A stretch of 36,583 bases of DNA from Chthoniobacterales bacterium (GTDB lineage Bacteria > Verrucomicrobiota > Verrucomicrobiia > Chthoniobacterales > UBA10450). The notes beneath the pieces are model-generated. The model made no database searches. It saw nothing but the letters and a program-made list of their open reading frames with translations, and was not told the DNA's origin. This document shows positions 1 to 7,967 of the stretch, one piece after another; position 1 is the stretch's first letter; each line of letters opens with the position of its first letter. The position numbers and the translations under genes are program-made. The stretch is from positions 1-36,583 of the forward strand of contig JACDGM010000045.1 in NCBI GenBank assembly GCA_013815325.1. Reading direction: 5' to 3'.

Positions 1-125
1 TCTGGGAAGCCGGAAACGTCGCTTAGGCCTAACGAGGCCGCCAGTCGCGCTTCGCAGACCCAGCGCCTGCAGCGCGCCCAAACCGTCGCTGGTCACTCAC
101 GGAGAATTCTGCTAGTTAGCGCTCC
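1..125. other. Upstream edge, no gene recognised
   Basis: No recognisable product is encoded here. All three forward frames run open for part of the way, so this could hold the 3' end of an upstream gene, but no family motif is visible. One copy of the dispersed octamer (CCTAACGA) lies at 28-35, inside the small palindrome TTAGGCCTAA at 23-32. A purine-rich stretch (cggagaa) about 20 bases before the ATG at 126 is too far away to be a convincing ribosome binding site. Confidence 0.4.
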
Positions 126-1448
126 ATGCCTGCCGCCGCCGAGTTTCAACATACCCTTGCCAAAGCTGCTCCACTCAGCGGCACATCACTCCATACCGGC
201 GCAAAGGTATCGCTGAAAATCCAGCCGGCCCCGGCCAACTCCGGGGTCAAATTCAAACGCAAAGATCTGCAGGATGAACCGACGATTGACGCCACGATCG
301 CGAACGTGAAAACAGTCGAGCGCGCAACCACCATCGGCGAAGGCTCGATGCGCGTCCACACGGTCGAGCACATCCTCTCGGCCCTGGCCGCTCTCGGGGT
401 CGATAACGCCCTCGTCGAGATGGACGCGAACGAGCCGCCGATCGGCGACGGCAGCGCGCTCCAATACGTGGAGGCAATTCGCAAGGCCGGCGTCGTGCCG
501 CAGGAGGCGCCCCGGCTGCTCTTTCACGTGCGCGAGCCGATTGCGATCGAGGCGAAGGGCGGGGCGCTTCTCATCATTCTGCCGGACGAAGAATTTCGCA
601 TCTCCTGCACGCAGGCGGGACCGGAAGGCCGCTTCACGCAATTCATGTCCACCGCGATCACGCCCGCGATTTACGAGCGTGAAATTGCGCCCGCGCGCAC
701 TTTCGTTTACTACGAGGACGTGCAGCCCTTGATGGAGAAAAACCTGATCAAAGGCGGCAGTCTGGAGAATGCCATTGTCGTTAGGGGCGAATCGGTCCTG
801 AGCAAGGAGCCGCTGCGCTTTCCGGACGAGTTCGTTAGGCACAAGATCCTCGACATCATCGGCGACCTCGCGCTCCTCGGCCGCGCCATCCGCGGTCACG
901 TGGTCGCGGTGAAGCCGGGGCACGGGGTGAATATCGATCTCTCGCGCGCGCTCGCCAGAGCGCACGAAGCGACCATTGCGGTTTTGCCGAAACTCCATTT
1001 CCCGCAAGGCGAAGGCGGTCTCGATATCACGGAGGTGATGAAAATTTTACCCCATCGTTATCCATTCTTAATGGTCGATCGGATTCTCTCTTTCGAGGGG
1101 GAGACGAAGTGCCTCGGGATCAAATCGGTCACGATCAACGAGCCTTTTTTCCAAGGCCATTTCCCGGGGCACCCGGTAATGCCGGGCGTACTCCAGGTCG
1201 AAGCGATGGCGCAGGTGGCGAGCGTCCTGATGATGCGGATCAGCAAAAGCGCGAGCCGGGTGGGCTACTTCATGAGCGCGGACGGGGTGAAATTTCGCAA
1301 GCCGGTTTTCCCCGGCGACACGCTCTTCATCCACGCGGAACTGACGAAAGCGCGCGGCAACCGCCTCGCCAAAGCAATGTGCCGCTGCGTGGTGAACGAT
1401 GCCGTGGTTTCCGAAGGCGAGCTCATGTTCACCTTCATTGATAAATGA
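126..1448 (+). CDS. lpxC-fabZ: Bifunctional UDP-3-O-acyl-GlcNAc deacetylase / 3-hydroxyacyl-ACP dehydratase
   Basis: Two lipid A/fatty-acid enzymes in one chain of 440 aa. Residues 1 to about 290 are LpxC, the zinc deacetylase that commits UDP-acyl-GlcNAc to lipid A synthesis. The zinc-site motif HTVEH is at 78-82 and HKILD, with the other ligands H239 and D243, follows. Residues from about 298 to the end are FabZ, the hotdog-fold beta-hydroxyacyl-ACP dehydratase, with HRYPF, the catalytic-His loop GHFPGHPVMPG and the EAMAQ glutamate motif. Both halves look complete. The fusion is known from Bacteroidetes and some other Gram-negative phyla, including Verrucomicrobia. The stop overlaps the lpxA start by 4 bases (ATGA), which implies translational coupling. 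Octamer copies at 778 and 832 lie in the LpxC half. All key residues are present, so function is very likely. Confidence 0.96.
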   Translation: MPAAAEFQHTLAKAAPLSGTSLHTGAKVSLKIQPAPANSGVKFKRKDLQDEPTIDATIANVKTVERATTIGEGSMRVHTVEHILSALAALGVDNALVEMDANEPPIGDGSALQYVEAIRKAGVVPQEAPRLLFHVREPIAIEAKGGALLIILPDEEFRISCTQAGPEGRFTQFMSTAITPAIYEREIAPARTFVYYEDVQPLMEKNLIKGGSLENAIVVRGESVLSKEPLRFPDEFVRHKILDIIGDLALLGRAIRGHVVAVKPGHGVNIDLSRALARAHEATIAVLPKLHFPQGEGGLDITEVMKILPHRYPFLMVDRILSFEGETKCLGIKSVTINEPFFQGHFPGHPVMPGVLQVEAMAQVASVLMMRISKSASRVGYFMSADGVKFRKPVFPGDTLFIHAELTKARGNRLAKAMCRCVVNDAVVSEGELMFTFIDK

Positions 1449-2224
1449 GCGCGACGACGGTCCATCCGACCGCGCTCGTCGATCCCGCGGCGCAGTTGGG
1501 CACCGGCACCATTGTAGGACCTTTTTGTTTTGTCGGAGCGGAGGTGTCGTTAGGCGAAAATTGTTGGCTGCAGAATCACGTCACGCTGGCCGGGTCGCTC
1601 AGCGCCGGCCGCGGCAACAAATTTTTCGCCTACTGCTCGATCGGTCAGCAAACCCAGGACCTGAAGTACGCCGGCGAACCCACCTACCTCGAGATCGGCG
1701 ACGACAACTGCTTCCGTGAATTCGTCACGATCAACCGCAGCACCGCGGCGACCGGAAAGACAATCGTCGGGAGCCGGGGAAATTTTTTGGCCTACGCGCA
1801 TGTCGGCCATGATTGCAGCGTCGGTGATGCTGTTATTTTTTCGAACAACGGAACGCTCGCGGGTCATGTGCGGGTGGGCGATCACGCGGTCATCGGCGGC
1901 CTCACCGCGGTGCATCAATTCTGCCGCATCGGGCGCTTCGCCATCACCGGCGGCTGTTCGAAAATCGTTCAGGACGTCCCCCCTTTTATGATCGCCGATG
2001 GCAACCCGGCGGAAGTGCGCGGGATCAACCAAATCGGTTTGGAACGCGCCGGCTATGCCCCGGAAAAGATCAAGCCGATCAAGGAAGCGTTCCGGCTGAT
2101 TTACCGCGCGAAGCTCAACACCGCTCAAGCGTTGGACGCCGTCCGCGCGGAGCTATCGCAGAGTGCCGAAGTGCAATCCATCCTTGCTTTCATCGAAGAA
2201 AGTGAGCGCGGGATTATTCGTTAG
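1445..2224 (+). CDS. lpxA: Acyl-ACP--UDP-N-acetylglucosamine O-acyltransferase
   Basis: First acyltransferase of lipid A synthesis, moving a 3-hydroxyacyl chain from ACP to UDP-GlcNAc in the cytoplasm. At 259 aa it has the usual family length. The N-terminal two thirds is a left-handed beta-helix built from hexapeptide repeats (for example LGTGTIVGP, VSLGEN). The catalytic motif AHVGHDC is at 118-124, with H122 matching the catalytic His125 of the E. coli enzyme. The C-terminal third is the helical domain. It overlaps lpxC-fabZ by 4 bases, so acyl-ACP supply (FabZ), acylation and deacetylation are encoded in one operon. The gene's TAG stop lies inside a copy of the dispersed octamer at 2218-2225, and another copy at 1547 encodes Ser-Leu-Gly in the helix. 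Confidence 0.96.
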   Translation: MSATTVHPTALVDPAAQLGTGTIVGPFCFVGAEVSLGENCWLQNHVTLAGSLSAGRGNKFFAYCSIGQQTQDLKYAGEPTYLEIGDDNCFREFVTINRSTAATGKTIVGSRGNFLAYAHVGHDCSVGDAVIFSNNGTLAGHVRVGDHAVIGGLTAVHQFCRIGRFAITGGCSKIVQDVPPFMIADGNPAEVRGINQIGLERAGYAPEKIKPIKEAFRLIYRAKLNTAQALDAVRAELSQSAEVQSILAFIEESERGIIR

Positions 2225-2301
2225 GCGATCCAACGAATGCTGTTTCTTTCGCCAGCTCGAGCGGAGGATGACACGTCTGGCTGACGCACTAAGTTGCGGC
2301 C

Positions 2302-2628
2302 ATGAATGTAAGAAATATCCGCCAGGCCGGCGACTGGTTTGAGGTGCTGCAGACCAGCGAAAAGAGCCAGACGGCGGTGATGACGCTGCAACCCGACGGC
2401 GCAAGCGGCCCGCACCCCGACGCGCATGAGAAAAGTGAGCAAGTCCTGCTCGTCCTGGAGGGCGAAGTGGAAGGCGAAATCGCCGGCGAAACGCGCACCC
2501 TGCGCCAAGGCGACGTGGTGGTGATTCCGTCCGGCGTGAAACATCGCTTCGCGAACCGTGCCGGCGCGCCTGCCGTTACCTTCAACGTTTACTCGCCGCC
2601 GGAATATCCACCGGCCACGAAAGGCTGA
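2302..2628 (+). CDS. Cupin domain protein
   Basis: A single-domain cupin of 108 aa, a small beta-barrel that typically binds a metal. Motif 1 is seen around residues 36-56 (histidines in GPHPDAHEKSEQ, then a glycine-bounded strand), and motif 2 as GDVVVIPSGVKHRF near residues 74-87 with its conserved Pro, Gly and His. This suggests a metal site of two or three His plus Glu. The substrate cannot be told. It lies 77 bases after lpxA and may be read from the same transcript, but nothing ties it to lipid A. The proline-rich end is ordinary for the family. No Shine-Dalgarno sequence is visible before ATG 2302. Confidence 0.85.
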   Translation: MNVRNIRQAGDWFEVLQTSEKSQTAVMTLQPDGASGPHPDAHEKSEQVLLVLEGEVEGEIAGETRTLRQGDVVVIPSGVKHRFANRAGAPAVTFNVYSPPEYPPATKG

Positions 2629-2643
2629 AGGTCGCGCCCTCGG

Positions 2644-2808
2644 TCGCGCACGCGGCTCGCGTGCTGATCGCCGCGGTCCGCCGCGATGAACTTTGCTTGC
2701 GACTTCGGCAGCCTCGTAACCCATCATCTTCCCTCGCGGTCGCGATCTCCAGAAAGTCCGCGAACGCGAGACGCCTTCGCCAGCACGCGGGACGCATGCG
2801 CTACCCGG
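2644..2808. repeat. Inverted-repeat element, family A, degenerate copy
   Basis: An imperfect inverted repeat between the cupin and the GNAT gene. The left end (2644-2666) and right end (about 2780-2808, reading toward GCATGCGCTACCC) match the ends of two cleaner copies at 28441-28591 and 29704-29850. An inner GAACTTTGC / GAAAGT segment is also shared. The left arm has diverged most. It sits between converging genes, and nothing suggests it is translated. Confidence 0.7.
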
Positions 2809-2829
2809 AGTCAAACTGCCGCCTAACGA

Positions 2830-3351
2830 TCAGGCGGCGAGCAGCGGCGTGTCGTCCGGCGCCGGAGTGCCGTTGAACTTCGGATAAAGAAATTTCGCCA
2901 CCGGCGAGTTGCTCTTGGCGCGCGCGCGCGCGTGGGCGAGACCCGCCTCGCGCAGTTGGCGGAGCGATTCACCGAGAAGCGCCGTGCCGAGGCCACGGTT
3001 GCGATATTCCATGAGCACACAGGGGCCGGGGGAAAGATGATTTTCGGCGAGGCTGCTGGAACTCAAGATCGTTGCCCCGATGATGCGCAGACCGTGCCGC
3101 AGCGTGAGGCATTGCCCGCCGTTTTCAGTTTGGAAGGCGCGTTCCAGCCAGCCGTCGATCATTCCGTTGACCTCGTGAATGGCGTCGCCCCAGGAGGTGT
3201 CGTGCGCGAAGGAGCGCGTGATGACGGTGCGCAATTCCGCTTCGTCCGCGCTCGTCGCCAGTCCGAAATGATAATGCTTCGGCAACGCGATTCCGAGCGG
3301 TGGAAGCTTCTCCAAATTCCAAGTAAAACGAACCCAGTGAATGAGCTTCAT
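2830..3351 (-). CDS. GNAT family N-acetyltransferase
   Basis: A 173-aa protein of the Gcn5-related acetyltransferase fold, transferring an acetyl group from acetyl-CoA to an unknown amine. The acetyl-CoA-binding motif A is seen near the C-terminal third (EYRNRGLGTALLGESL, i.e. R-x-x-G-x-G followed by a helix), preceded by the expected beta strand (GPCVLMEY) and followed by an alternating helix and strand. The ATG at 3351 is preferred; an in-frame GTG at 3375 would add eight residues, and neither has a clear ribosome binding site. It is a single gene, convergent with the cupin and separated from the pilus group by 193 bases. An octamer copy sits just past its stop at 2822. Confidence 0.8.
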   Translation of the reverse strand: MKLIHWVRFTWNLEKLPPLGIALPKHYHFGLATSADEAELRTVITRSFAHDTSWGDAIHEVNGMIDGWLERAFQTENGGQCLTLRHGLRIIGATILSSSSLAENHLSPGPCVLMEYRNRGLGTALLGESLRQLREAGLAHARARAKSNSPVAKFLYPKFNGTPAPDDTPLLAA

Positions 3352-3568
3352 GTGTGACGAGGCCGAGATTACCACGCCTCTTCGCGCCGCCGCAACCAGC
3401 GTGTGGACAAATCGAACGGCGTCTGCCGGCGTCCGGCGCGCCGCCAGCGCACGCTACAACGCTGATGCGCTCCACCGTTAGAGCTAAACCGCGCGCAAGA
3501 GACTGCTTCCGCATGTCCAGTCTTTGTCGCGGCATGCGCTGGGACGCGTGCGAGAAGCAACCAAGCCA

Positions 3569-4036
3569 CTAGATCGCCTGCACCGCTTTTATCGTTTCGA
3601 GGAACGGCCGGTAGAGGGCGTGGTACTGGGCGACGCCGCGGCGCACGACCGGCTTGAAATTGGCGATGTCGCCGAAATTAATGATCTGGTCGACGCTTTG
3701 CACGAAGGCGTTCATGGCATCGTTAGTCGTAAAACGCTGGCTGAGCAGGACGACGAAATGTTCGCGTCGCATGGCCCCGGAACGTTTCACCATTTCACCC
3801 AAGATCGGGTCCTCGCCCACGACCGCCCCCTTAAAATTCTCGTCGATGACTATGACGTTGTAGCTGTAGGTGGCGAGCTTGAGGAGGACGTCTTCGGCGA
3901 AAAGGCCGAGGTGAACTTTGTAGTTCAGATCGAGCAACTGCGCCGAAATCATTTTCTGATAAGGCGAGGCGGCGACGCAGACGAGCGCGGTCTGGTCGCC
4001 GATGTCGAAGACGTTGTTCTCGGGATCGAGGTTCAT
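3569..4036 (-). CDS. Receiver-like protein of the PilT operon, function unknown
   Basis: A 155-aa soluble protein whose first 100 residues alternate strands and helices like a response-regulator receiver: a first strand ALVCVA, a helix, then YNVIVIDENF, where the Asp falls about where a phospho-acceptor would be, and later a strand VVLLSQ. The paired acidic residues normally found after strand 1 are missing, so it looks like a degenerate receiver that may not be phosphorylated. The C-terminal part (about 105-155) is helical and matches no family I recognise. Its ATG overlaps the stop of the PilT-like gene before it by 4 bases, making it the last gene of that operon. A role in controlling the retraction ATPases is inferred from position only. 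Confidence 0.7.
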   Translation of the reverse strand: MNLDPENNVFDIGDQTALVCVAASPYQKMISAQLLDLNYKVHLGLFAEDVLLKLATYSYNVIVIDENFKGAVVGEDPILGEMVKRSGAMRREHFVVLLSQRFTTNDAMNAFVQSVDQIINFGDIANFKPVVRRGVAQYHALYRPFLETIKAVQAI

Positions 4037-5211
4037 GCTTTTCGCCTAACGACACCTCCGGCGGAAAGGTCGAGCCGCAGGCCGGTGTCGTGGTCGTCAT
4101 CGATTCCGCGCATTTTCTGGAGGAGATCGATTCCGCGGGTGACGCGGCCTCTCTTGGAAGCGAAAAGCCGCGCGGTGTCATCGCTGATCAGGCCCGCTTC
4201 GTAGGCGCTCAGAACTGACTGATCGAAGGTTGTCCAGCCGAAGGCGGCACTCGCCTCGATAATTTCGTAGAAGCTGCGATTCTCCGATTCGCCGAGGGCG
4301 ATCGATTCGCGGGTGCGCAAATTATGCCCCATGATTTCGGTGAGGAGCTGGCGCCCGCCGCCGGCCTTCGGGGCGAGGCGCTGGCTCACGACAAAGCGCA
4401 GGGTGTCGGCGAGGCGCAGCCGCAGCTGCTGTTCTTCGCCTAACGAAAAGAGACCGAGGATGCGGTTGATGGACTGGCCGGCATCAACCGTGTGCAGGGT
4501 GCTGAAGACGAGGTGGCCGGTCTCCGCCGCCATGAGCGCGACCTCGACCGTCGCGCGATCGCGCATTTCTCCGACGAAAATAACCTTCGGCGCCTGGCGC
4601 AGCGCCGCCCGCAATCCGTTAGGGTAATTGTCGAAGTCGTGGCCGAGCTCACGCTGGTTAAAGGTCGCGCGGCCGGCGGGATGAACAAACTCGATCGGGT
4701 CCTCCAGGGTGACGACATGCACCGACTGCGTCTGATTGATCTCGTTCAAGATCGCGGCCAGCGTCGTCGTCTTCCCGCTGCCGGTGGCGCCGGTGACGAG
4801 GACGAGCCCATTTTTCTCGCGCGCGATTTCGCTGAAAACCGAAGGCAGATGGAGCGACTCGAGCGTCGGGATGATGGCCTGCAGTTTCCGCATGACGATC
4901 GAGAAGTGTCCCTGTTGCCGAAAAATATTAACGCGAAAGCGCGCCTCATCGGAGAGCGCGTAGCTGCAATCGCAGGAGCCTTCGAGCAGGTAGTCGCGCA
5001 GCAAGCGGCGATTCCCTTGCATGAGCGCGAGAGCGATCTGCTCGGTCTGATAGGGCGTGAGGCGCTCGATCGGCGGATCTACGAAGACCGGTTTTAGCTC
5101 GCCGAAATCCTCCACCTGCACCGGGTGACCGACCGTGAAGTTGAGATCGGAGATGCCGTCGTAGGTGTGCAGCATCGCGGATAAAATCCGATCGAGATCA
5201 GGCGCTCTCAT
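4033..5211 (-). CDS. PilT/PilU-type type IV pilus retraction ATPase
   Basis: Second of two adjacent hexameric retraction ATPases (392 aa). Walker A GATGSGKTT is at 141-149, the Asp box TLEDPIEFVH near 168-177, Walker B as VIFVGEMRD near 210-218 and the His box TGHLVFSTLH at 231-240. An N-terminal PAS-like domain precedes the motor. Compared with its neighbour it diverges in the N-terminus and has a longer C-terminal tail, which fits a PilU-like accessory motor, though the name is not certain. It overlaps both flanking genes by 4 bases (ATGA), so the three genes form one translationally coupled operon. It would act at the cytoplasmic face of the pilus machine, pulling pili in for twitching motility or DNA uptake. 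Confidence 0.92.
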   Translation of the reverse strand: MRAPDLDRILSAMLHTYDGISDLNFTVGHPVQVEDFGELKPVFVDPPIERLTPYQTEQIALALMQGNRRLLRDYLLEGSCDCSYALSDEARFRVNIFRQQGHFSIVMRKLQAIIPTLESLHLPSVFSEIAREKNGLVLVTGATGSGKTTTLAAILNEINQTQSVHVVTLEDPIEFVHPAGRATFNQRELGHDFDNYPNGLRAALRQAPKVIFVGEMRDRATVEVALMAAETGHLVFSTLHTVDAGQSINRILGLFSLGEEQQLRLRLADTLRFVVSQRLAPKAGGGRQLLTEIMGHNLRTRESIALGESENRSFYEIIEASAAFGWTTFDQSVLSAYEAGLISDDTARLFASKRGRVTRGIDLLQKMRGIDDDHDTGLRLDLSAGGVVRRKA

Positions 5212-6305
5212 GGAGCGGAAGCATTATCTTCGAATTCTTCGGCCGGCGGCGTTTTGAGGAAGGGGCGGAATTTCTTTTTGTCGATGCATTTGTCGTAGGC
5301 TTCCTCGGGCGAGATGCGAAGGTGGCGCAGGTGATCCATGATCGCGTCGTCGAGCGGTTGGTTGCCTTTCTTTTTGCCGACCTGAATCATGCCGGGAATC
5401 TGGTGCGTTTTCGCCTCCCTAACGAGGTTGGCGATCGCGATGTCGACGACCAAAATCTCGAGAGCCGCGACGCGGCCAGGCTTGTCGATGCGCTTGAAAA
5501 GATTCTGCGCGATGACGCCTTTGAGCGATTCGGACAAGGTGGCGCGGATCTGGTTTTGCTGGTCGGTCGGGAAAACATCGATGACGCGATCGACCGCTTT
5601 CGAGGCGCTCGAAGTATGAAGCGTGCCAAAAACGAGGTGTCCAGTGGCGGCGGCCGTGAGCGCGAGCTCGATCGTCTCGAGGTCGCGCATTTCACCGACG
5701 AGCAGGACGTCGGGATCTTCACGCAGCGCTCCGCGGAGCGCCGCCCCGAAGGATCGCGTATGCACTCCGACTTCGCGATGCTGCACGAGGCAGTTCTGGC
5801 TGCGATGCACAAACTCGATCGGATCCTCCACTGTGATGATGTGGTCGTGCCGTTGCAGATTCGCGTAATCCATCATCGCCGCGAGGGTAGTCGATTTGCC
5901 GGAGCCGGTCGGTCCGGTGACGAGAATGAGACCTTTCTTGAGGAGCGGAAATTTCTTTAAGACCGGCGGCAGGCCCAGGTCGTCAACCGTCAGGACCTTT
6001 GAGGGGATCAAACGGAAGACGGCGGAGATGCCGTATTTCTGCTGGAAGAAATTCGCGCGATAACGGGCGTCTCCGGGCACTTCGTAACCGAAGTCGACAT
6101 CGGAAGTTTCCTCGAAGACTTTTATTTTTCCTTCGGGCGCGATCTCGTAAACCATCGCCTTGAGATCGTCGTTCTGGAGCGGCGGATAATCGACGCGAAC
6201 CAGATCGCCGTTGATGCGGAGCATCGGGGGATTGTTGGTCGCGAGATGAAGGTCCGAGGCTTTTTCCTCGGCCATCAATTTAAAGAATGCATCAATCCGG
6301 GCCAT
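5208..6305 (-). CDS. pilT: Type IV pilus twitching motility ATPase PilT
   Basis: Hexameric AAA+-like ATPase that depolymerises type IV pili (365 aa, typical length). Walker A GPTGSGKST is at 131-139, Asp box TVEDPIEFVH at 158-167, Walker B DVLLVGEMRD at 199-208 and the His box TGHLVFGTLHT at 221-231. The PilT-specific C-terminal motif, usually written AIRNLIRE, appears as AIANLVRE at 290-297, which argues for PilT rather than the extension motor PilB. The N-terminal sequence SDLHLA is also typical. It is the first of three overlapping genes. A receiver-domain gene lies 142 bases upstream on the same strand. No pilin or assembly genes are in the window. Confidence 0.94.
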   Translation of the reverse strand: MARIDAFFKLMAEEKASDLHLATNNPPMLRINGDLVRVDYPPLQNDDLKAMVYEIAPEGKIKVFEETSDVDFGYEVPGDARYRANFFQQKYGISAVFRLIPSKVLTVDDLGLPPVLKKFPLLKKGLILVTGPTGSGKSTTLAAMMDYANLQRHDHIITVEDPIEFVHRSQNCLVQHREVGVHTRSFGAALRGALREDPDVLLVGEMRDLETIELALTAAATGHLVFGTLHTSSASKAVDRVIDVFPTDQQNQIRATLSESLKGVIAQNLFKRIDKPGRVAALEILVVDIAIANLVREAKTHQIPGMIQVGKKKGNQPLDDAIMDHLRHLRISPEEAYDKCIDKKKFRPFLKTPPAEEFEDNASAP

Positions 6306-6447
6306 GAGAGGTGGTTCCCCGGAGTAGCTAAATTAGTGCCAGCGGCGCGGATTGTTGGATTGTGGAACCGTGGATCGAGAATCGTCGCCTCGGCTTCTCC
6401 CACCGCCACAATGCAAACAGTGTAACGATGCAACGACCACCGCCTCG

Positions 6448-7191
6448 TTAGGCAGCGATGACCGAGCGCACCTGCTCGATCAGCTTTTCACCCGTGTAGG
6501 GTTTGGGCATGAACCCGCATAACCCCCGCGCCAGCATGCTGCCTAACTTTGTCAGCTCGGCGAAACCGCTGCTTAGGACGACCTGAACATTTGGATTGAT
6601 TGCCTTTAGCTCATCGAAGACCGCGTCGCCATCCATCACGGGCAGGAAAAAATCGAGGATGATAAGGGAGATTTCCGTCTTCATCTTTCCGTAAATCTGG
6701 AGCGCCTCGAAACCATCCTTCGCCAGCACGATCCGGTAATCTTCTTCTTCCAGCATCGTGCCGGCCCGTTCCAGGATTTCCGGTTCGTCGTCCACCACGA
6801 GGATCAGCTCGCGCCGTCCCGCGGGATTGCGGATGGCCGCCGCGCCGTTCGTTGCTTCGGAGTTGATCGCCACTTCGGCAACCGGAATTTTCTTCGCGAC
6901 GCTCGTTTGCGGCCTGGCTCCCGCCGCCGCCGCCACGACCTTGAAGCTTGGCGGCTCGGGCGAAGAACGCGCGCCTCTCGCCGCGCCGGTCATGATGCGC
7001 GACGTGATGCGATCGAAAAGAGCCTGCGAAGTTTTTGAAGCGAGCTCGACTTCCTCGCTTAGCCGCTCCAAATATGCGCTCCCGCTCTGCTCCTGCCGAA
7101 CCTGCTCCGAGTAACGTAAGATTTGTTGCAACCGCCGATTCAGATCGGTCAGGTTGGCCGTCGTCCATTTCAAATCGTCGTGATCGAGCAT
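6448..7191 (-). CDS. Response regulator with C-terminal receiver domain
   Basis: A 247-aa protein whose C-terminal 120 residues are a canonical receiver: the acidic pair D134/D135 in LVVDDEPE, phospho-acceptor D180 in LIILDFFLPVMDG, the Ser of VVLSSG and conserved Lys K230 in PKPY. The first 70 residues are a charged, coiled-coil-like helix, followed by an Ala/Pro-rich linker. There is no DNA-binding output domain, so it probably acts through protein contacts. An upstream start at 7314 is possible but adds residues that look unlike protein; the ATG at 7191, just before the heptad-like helix, is preferred. It lies 142 bases upstream of pilT on the same strand and may be its signalling partner. 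The TAA stop is inside an octamer copy at 6445-6452. Confidence 0.88.
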   Translation of the reverse strand: MLDHDDLKWTTANLTDLNRRLQQILRYSEQVRQEQSGSAYLERLSEEVELASKTSQALFDRITSRIMTGAARGARSSPEPPSFKVVAAAAGARPQTSVAKKIPVAEVAINSEATNGAAAIRNPAGRRELILVVDDEPEILERAGTMLEEEDYRIVLAKDGFEALQIYGKMKTEISLIILDFFLPVMDGDAVFDELKAINPNVQVVLSSGFAELTKLGSMLARGLCGFMPKPYTGEKLIEQVRSVIAA

Positions 7192-7384
7192 GAAAAAACT
7201 AAGTTTCGTTGCGGTCGTCACGACAAGCCCACCAGATGCAACCGCCGAGACCGCAAAGCAGAAAGAAGAAGGAAGTGATCGTGAGCATAGGCGGATGGAC
7301 GGGAAAGTGTGCACGTTTCATGCCGAAGGCAGTGCGACGCGTCAAGCATTTGTCTCCGGCCCGTGACGCGGGTGAAGATGAGAT

Positions 7385-7870
7385 GTGCCTGCCAGTTTTC
7401 GGAACAGCTTTTACGCCGGCTTGCTCGTCGCTTTCGTCATTGGCATTTGCCTGGTGCGGCTCTGGGGCGCTGAGAAGCAGGTGCGCCTCCATAGCGAACA
7501 TCTTGTTCATCAAGTGGAGCGGCGAAGTTGGAGCGCGGTGGAGAATTTCGTCGCGCCGGATTATGGCGACGACTGGGGCGATGACCGCGCACGATTGTTG
7601 ACGCGGCTGCGGCTGGCGGGGCGTTTCTTTTTTGACCTAACGATCACGGCATCGGAGGCGCAGACGCAGGTGAATCCACCGCAGGGGAGCTGGCGGGCGC
7701 GGATTCGTCTCAGCGGTCGCGGGGAAGCGGCTGCGGAAATTACCACCCGGGTTAACAGCCTAACGAGTCCCTTTGTGCTTCAATGGCGCCGCGAAAGCTG
7801 GAAACCGTGGGATTGGAAACTGGTCCGCGTGACTAACGAGTCGCTCGAAATCCCCGAAGGCGAATTCTAG
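7385..7870 (+). CDS. Membrane-anchored hypothetical protein
   Basis: A 161-aa protein with one N-terminal membrane segment (about residues 9-27, AGLLVAFVIGICLV) and a soluble remainder that would face the periplasm. The rest has alternating strands with Trp-rich ends (SWKPWDWKLV), resembling an NTF2-like or nuclear-transport-factor fold in rhythm, but I do not recognise a family. The start is GTG at 7385; no ATG is near. It is divergent from the receiver-domain gene at 7191, so the 193 bases between must hold both promoters. Two octamer copies (7636, 7759) are in the gene. Confidence 0.65.
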   Translation: MPASFRNSFYAGLLVAFVIGICLVRLWGAEKQVRLHSEHLVHQVERRSWSAVENFVAPDYGDDWGDDRARLLTRLRLAGRFFFDLTITASEAQTQVNPPQGSWRARIRLSGRGEAAAEITTRVNSLTSPFVLQWRRESWKPWDWKLVRVTNESLEIPEGEF

Positions 7871-7918
7871 GCGGAGAGGCGCGTTGCGGGCTGGAAACGC
7901 TGCGCTCTGCGCAGGTCC

Positions 7919-7965
7919 GGAGGGACGTGCTCCCGCCTCCGCTTTGAACGGGCTACGCCGTGACC
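7919..7965. repeat. Single arm of the family C palindrome
   Basis: This stretch, GGAGGGACGTGCTCCCGCCT followed by CCGC and ACGGGCTACGCC, closely matches the left arm of the large inverted repeat at 35916-36125 but has no partner arm here. It lies between converging genes and looks like a solo or decayed copy. Confidence 0.65.
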
Positions 7966-7967
7966 AG

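Noticed and set aside
186..1007. Long minus-strand frame opposite lpxC
   Set aside because: It is the usual shadow of a GC-rich gene; the + strand product has every active-site motif.
7199..7288. A 29-codon minus-strand frame with one hydrophobic segment (ITSFFFLLCGLGGCIWW)
   Set aside because: No ribosome binding site and no similarity to a known peptide; it lies in the gap between two divergent genes, which is promoter territory.
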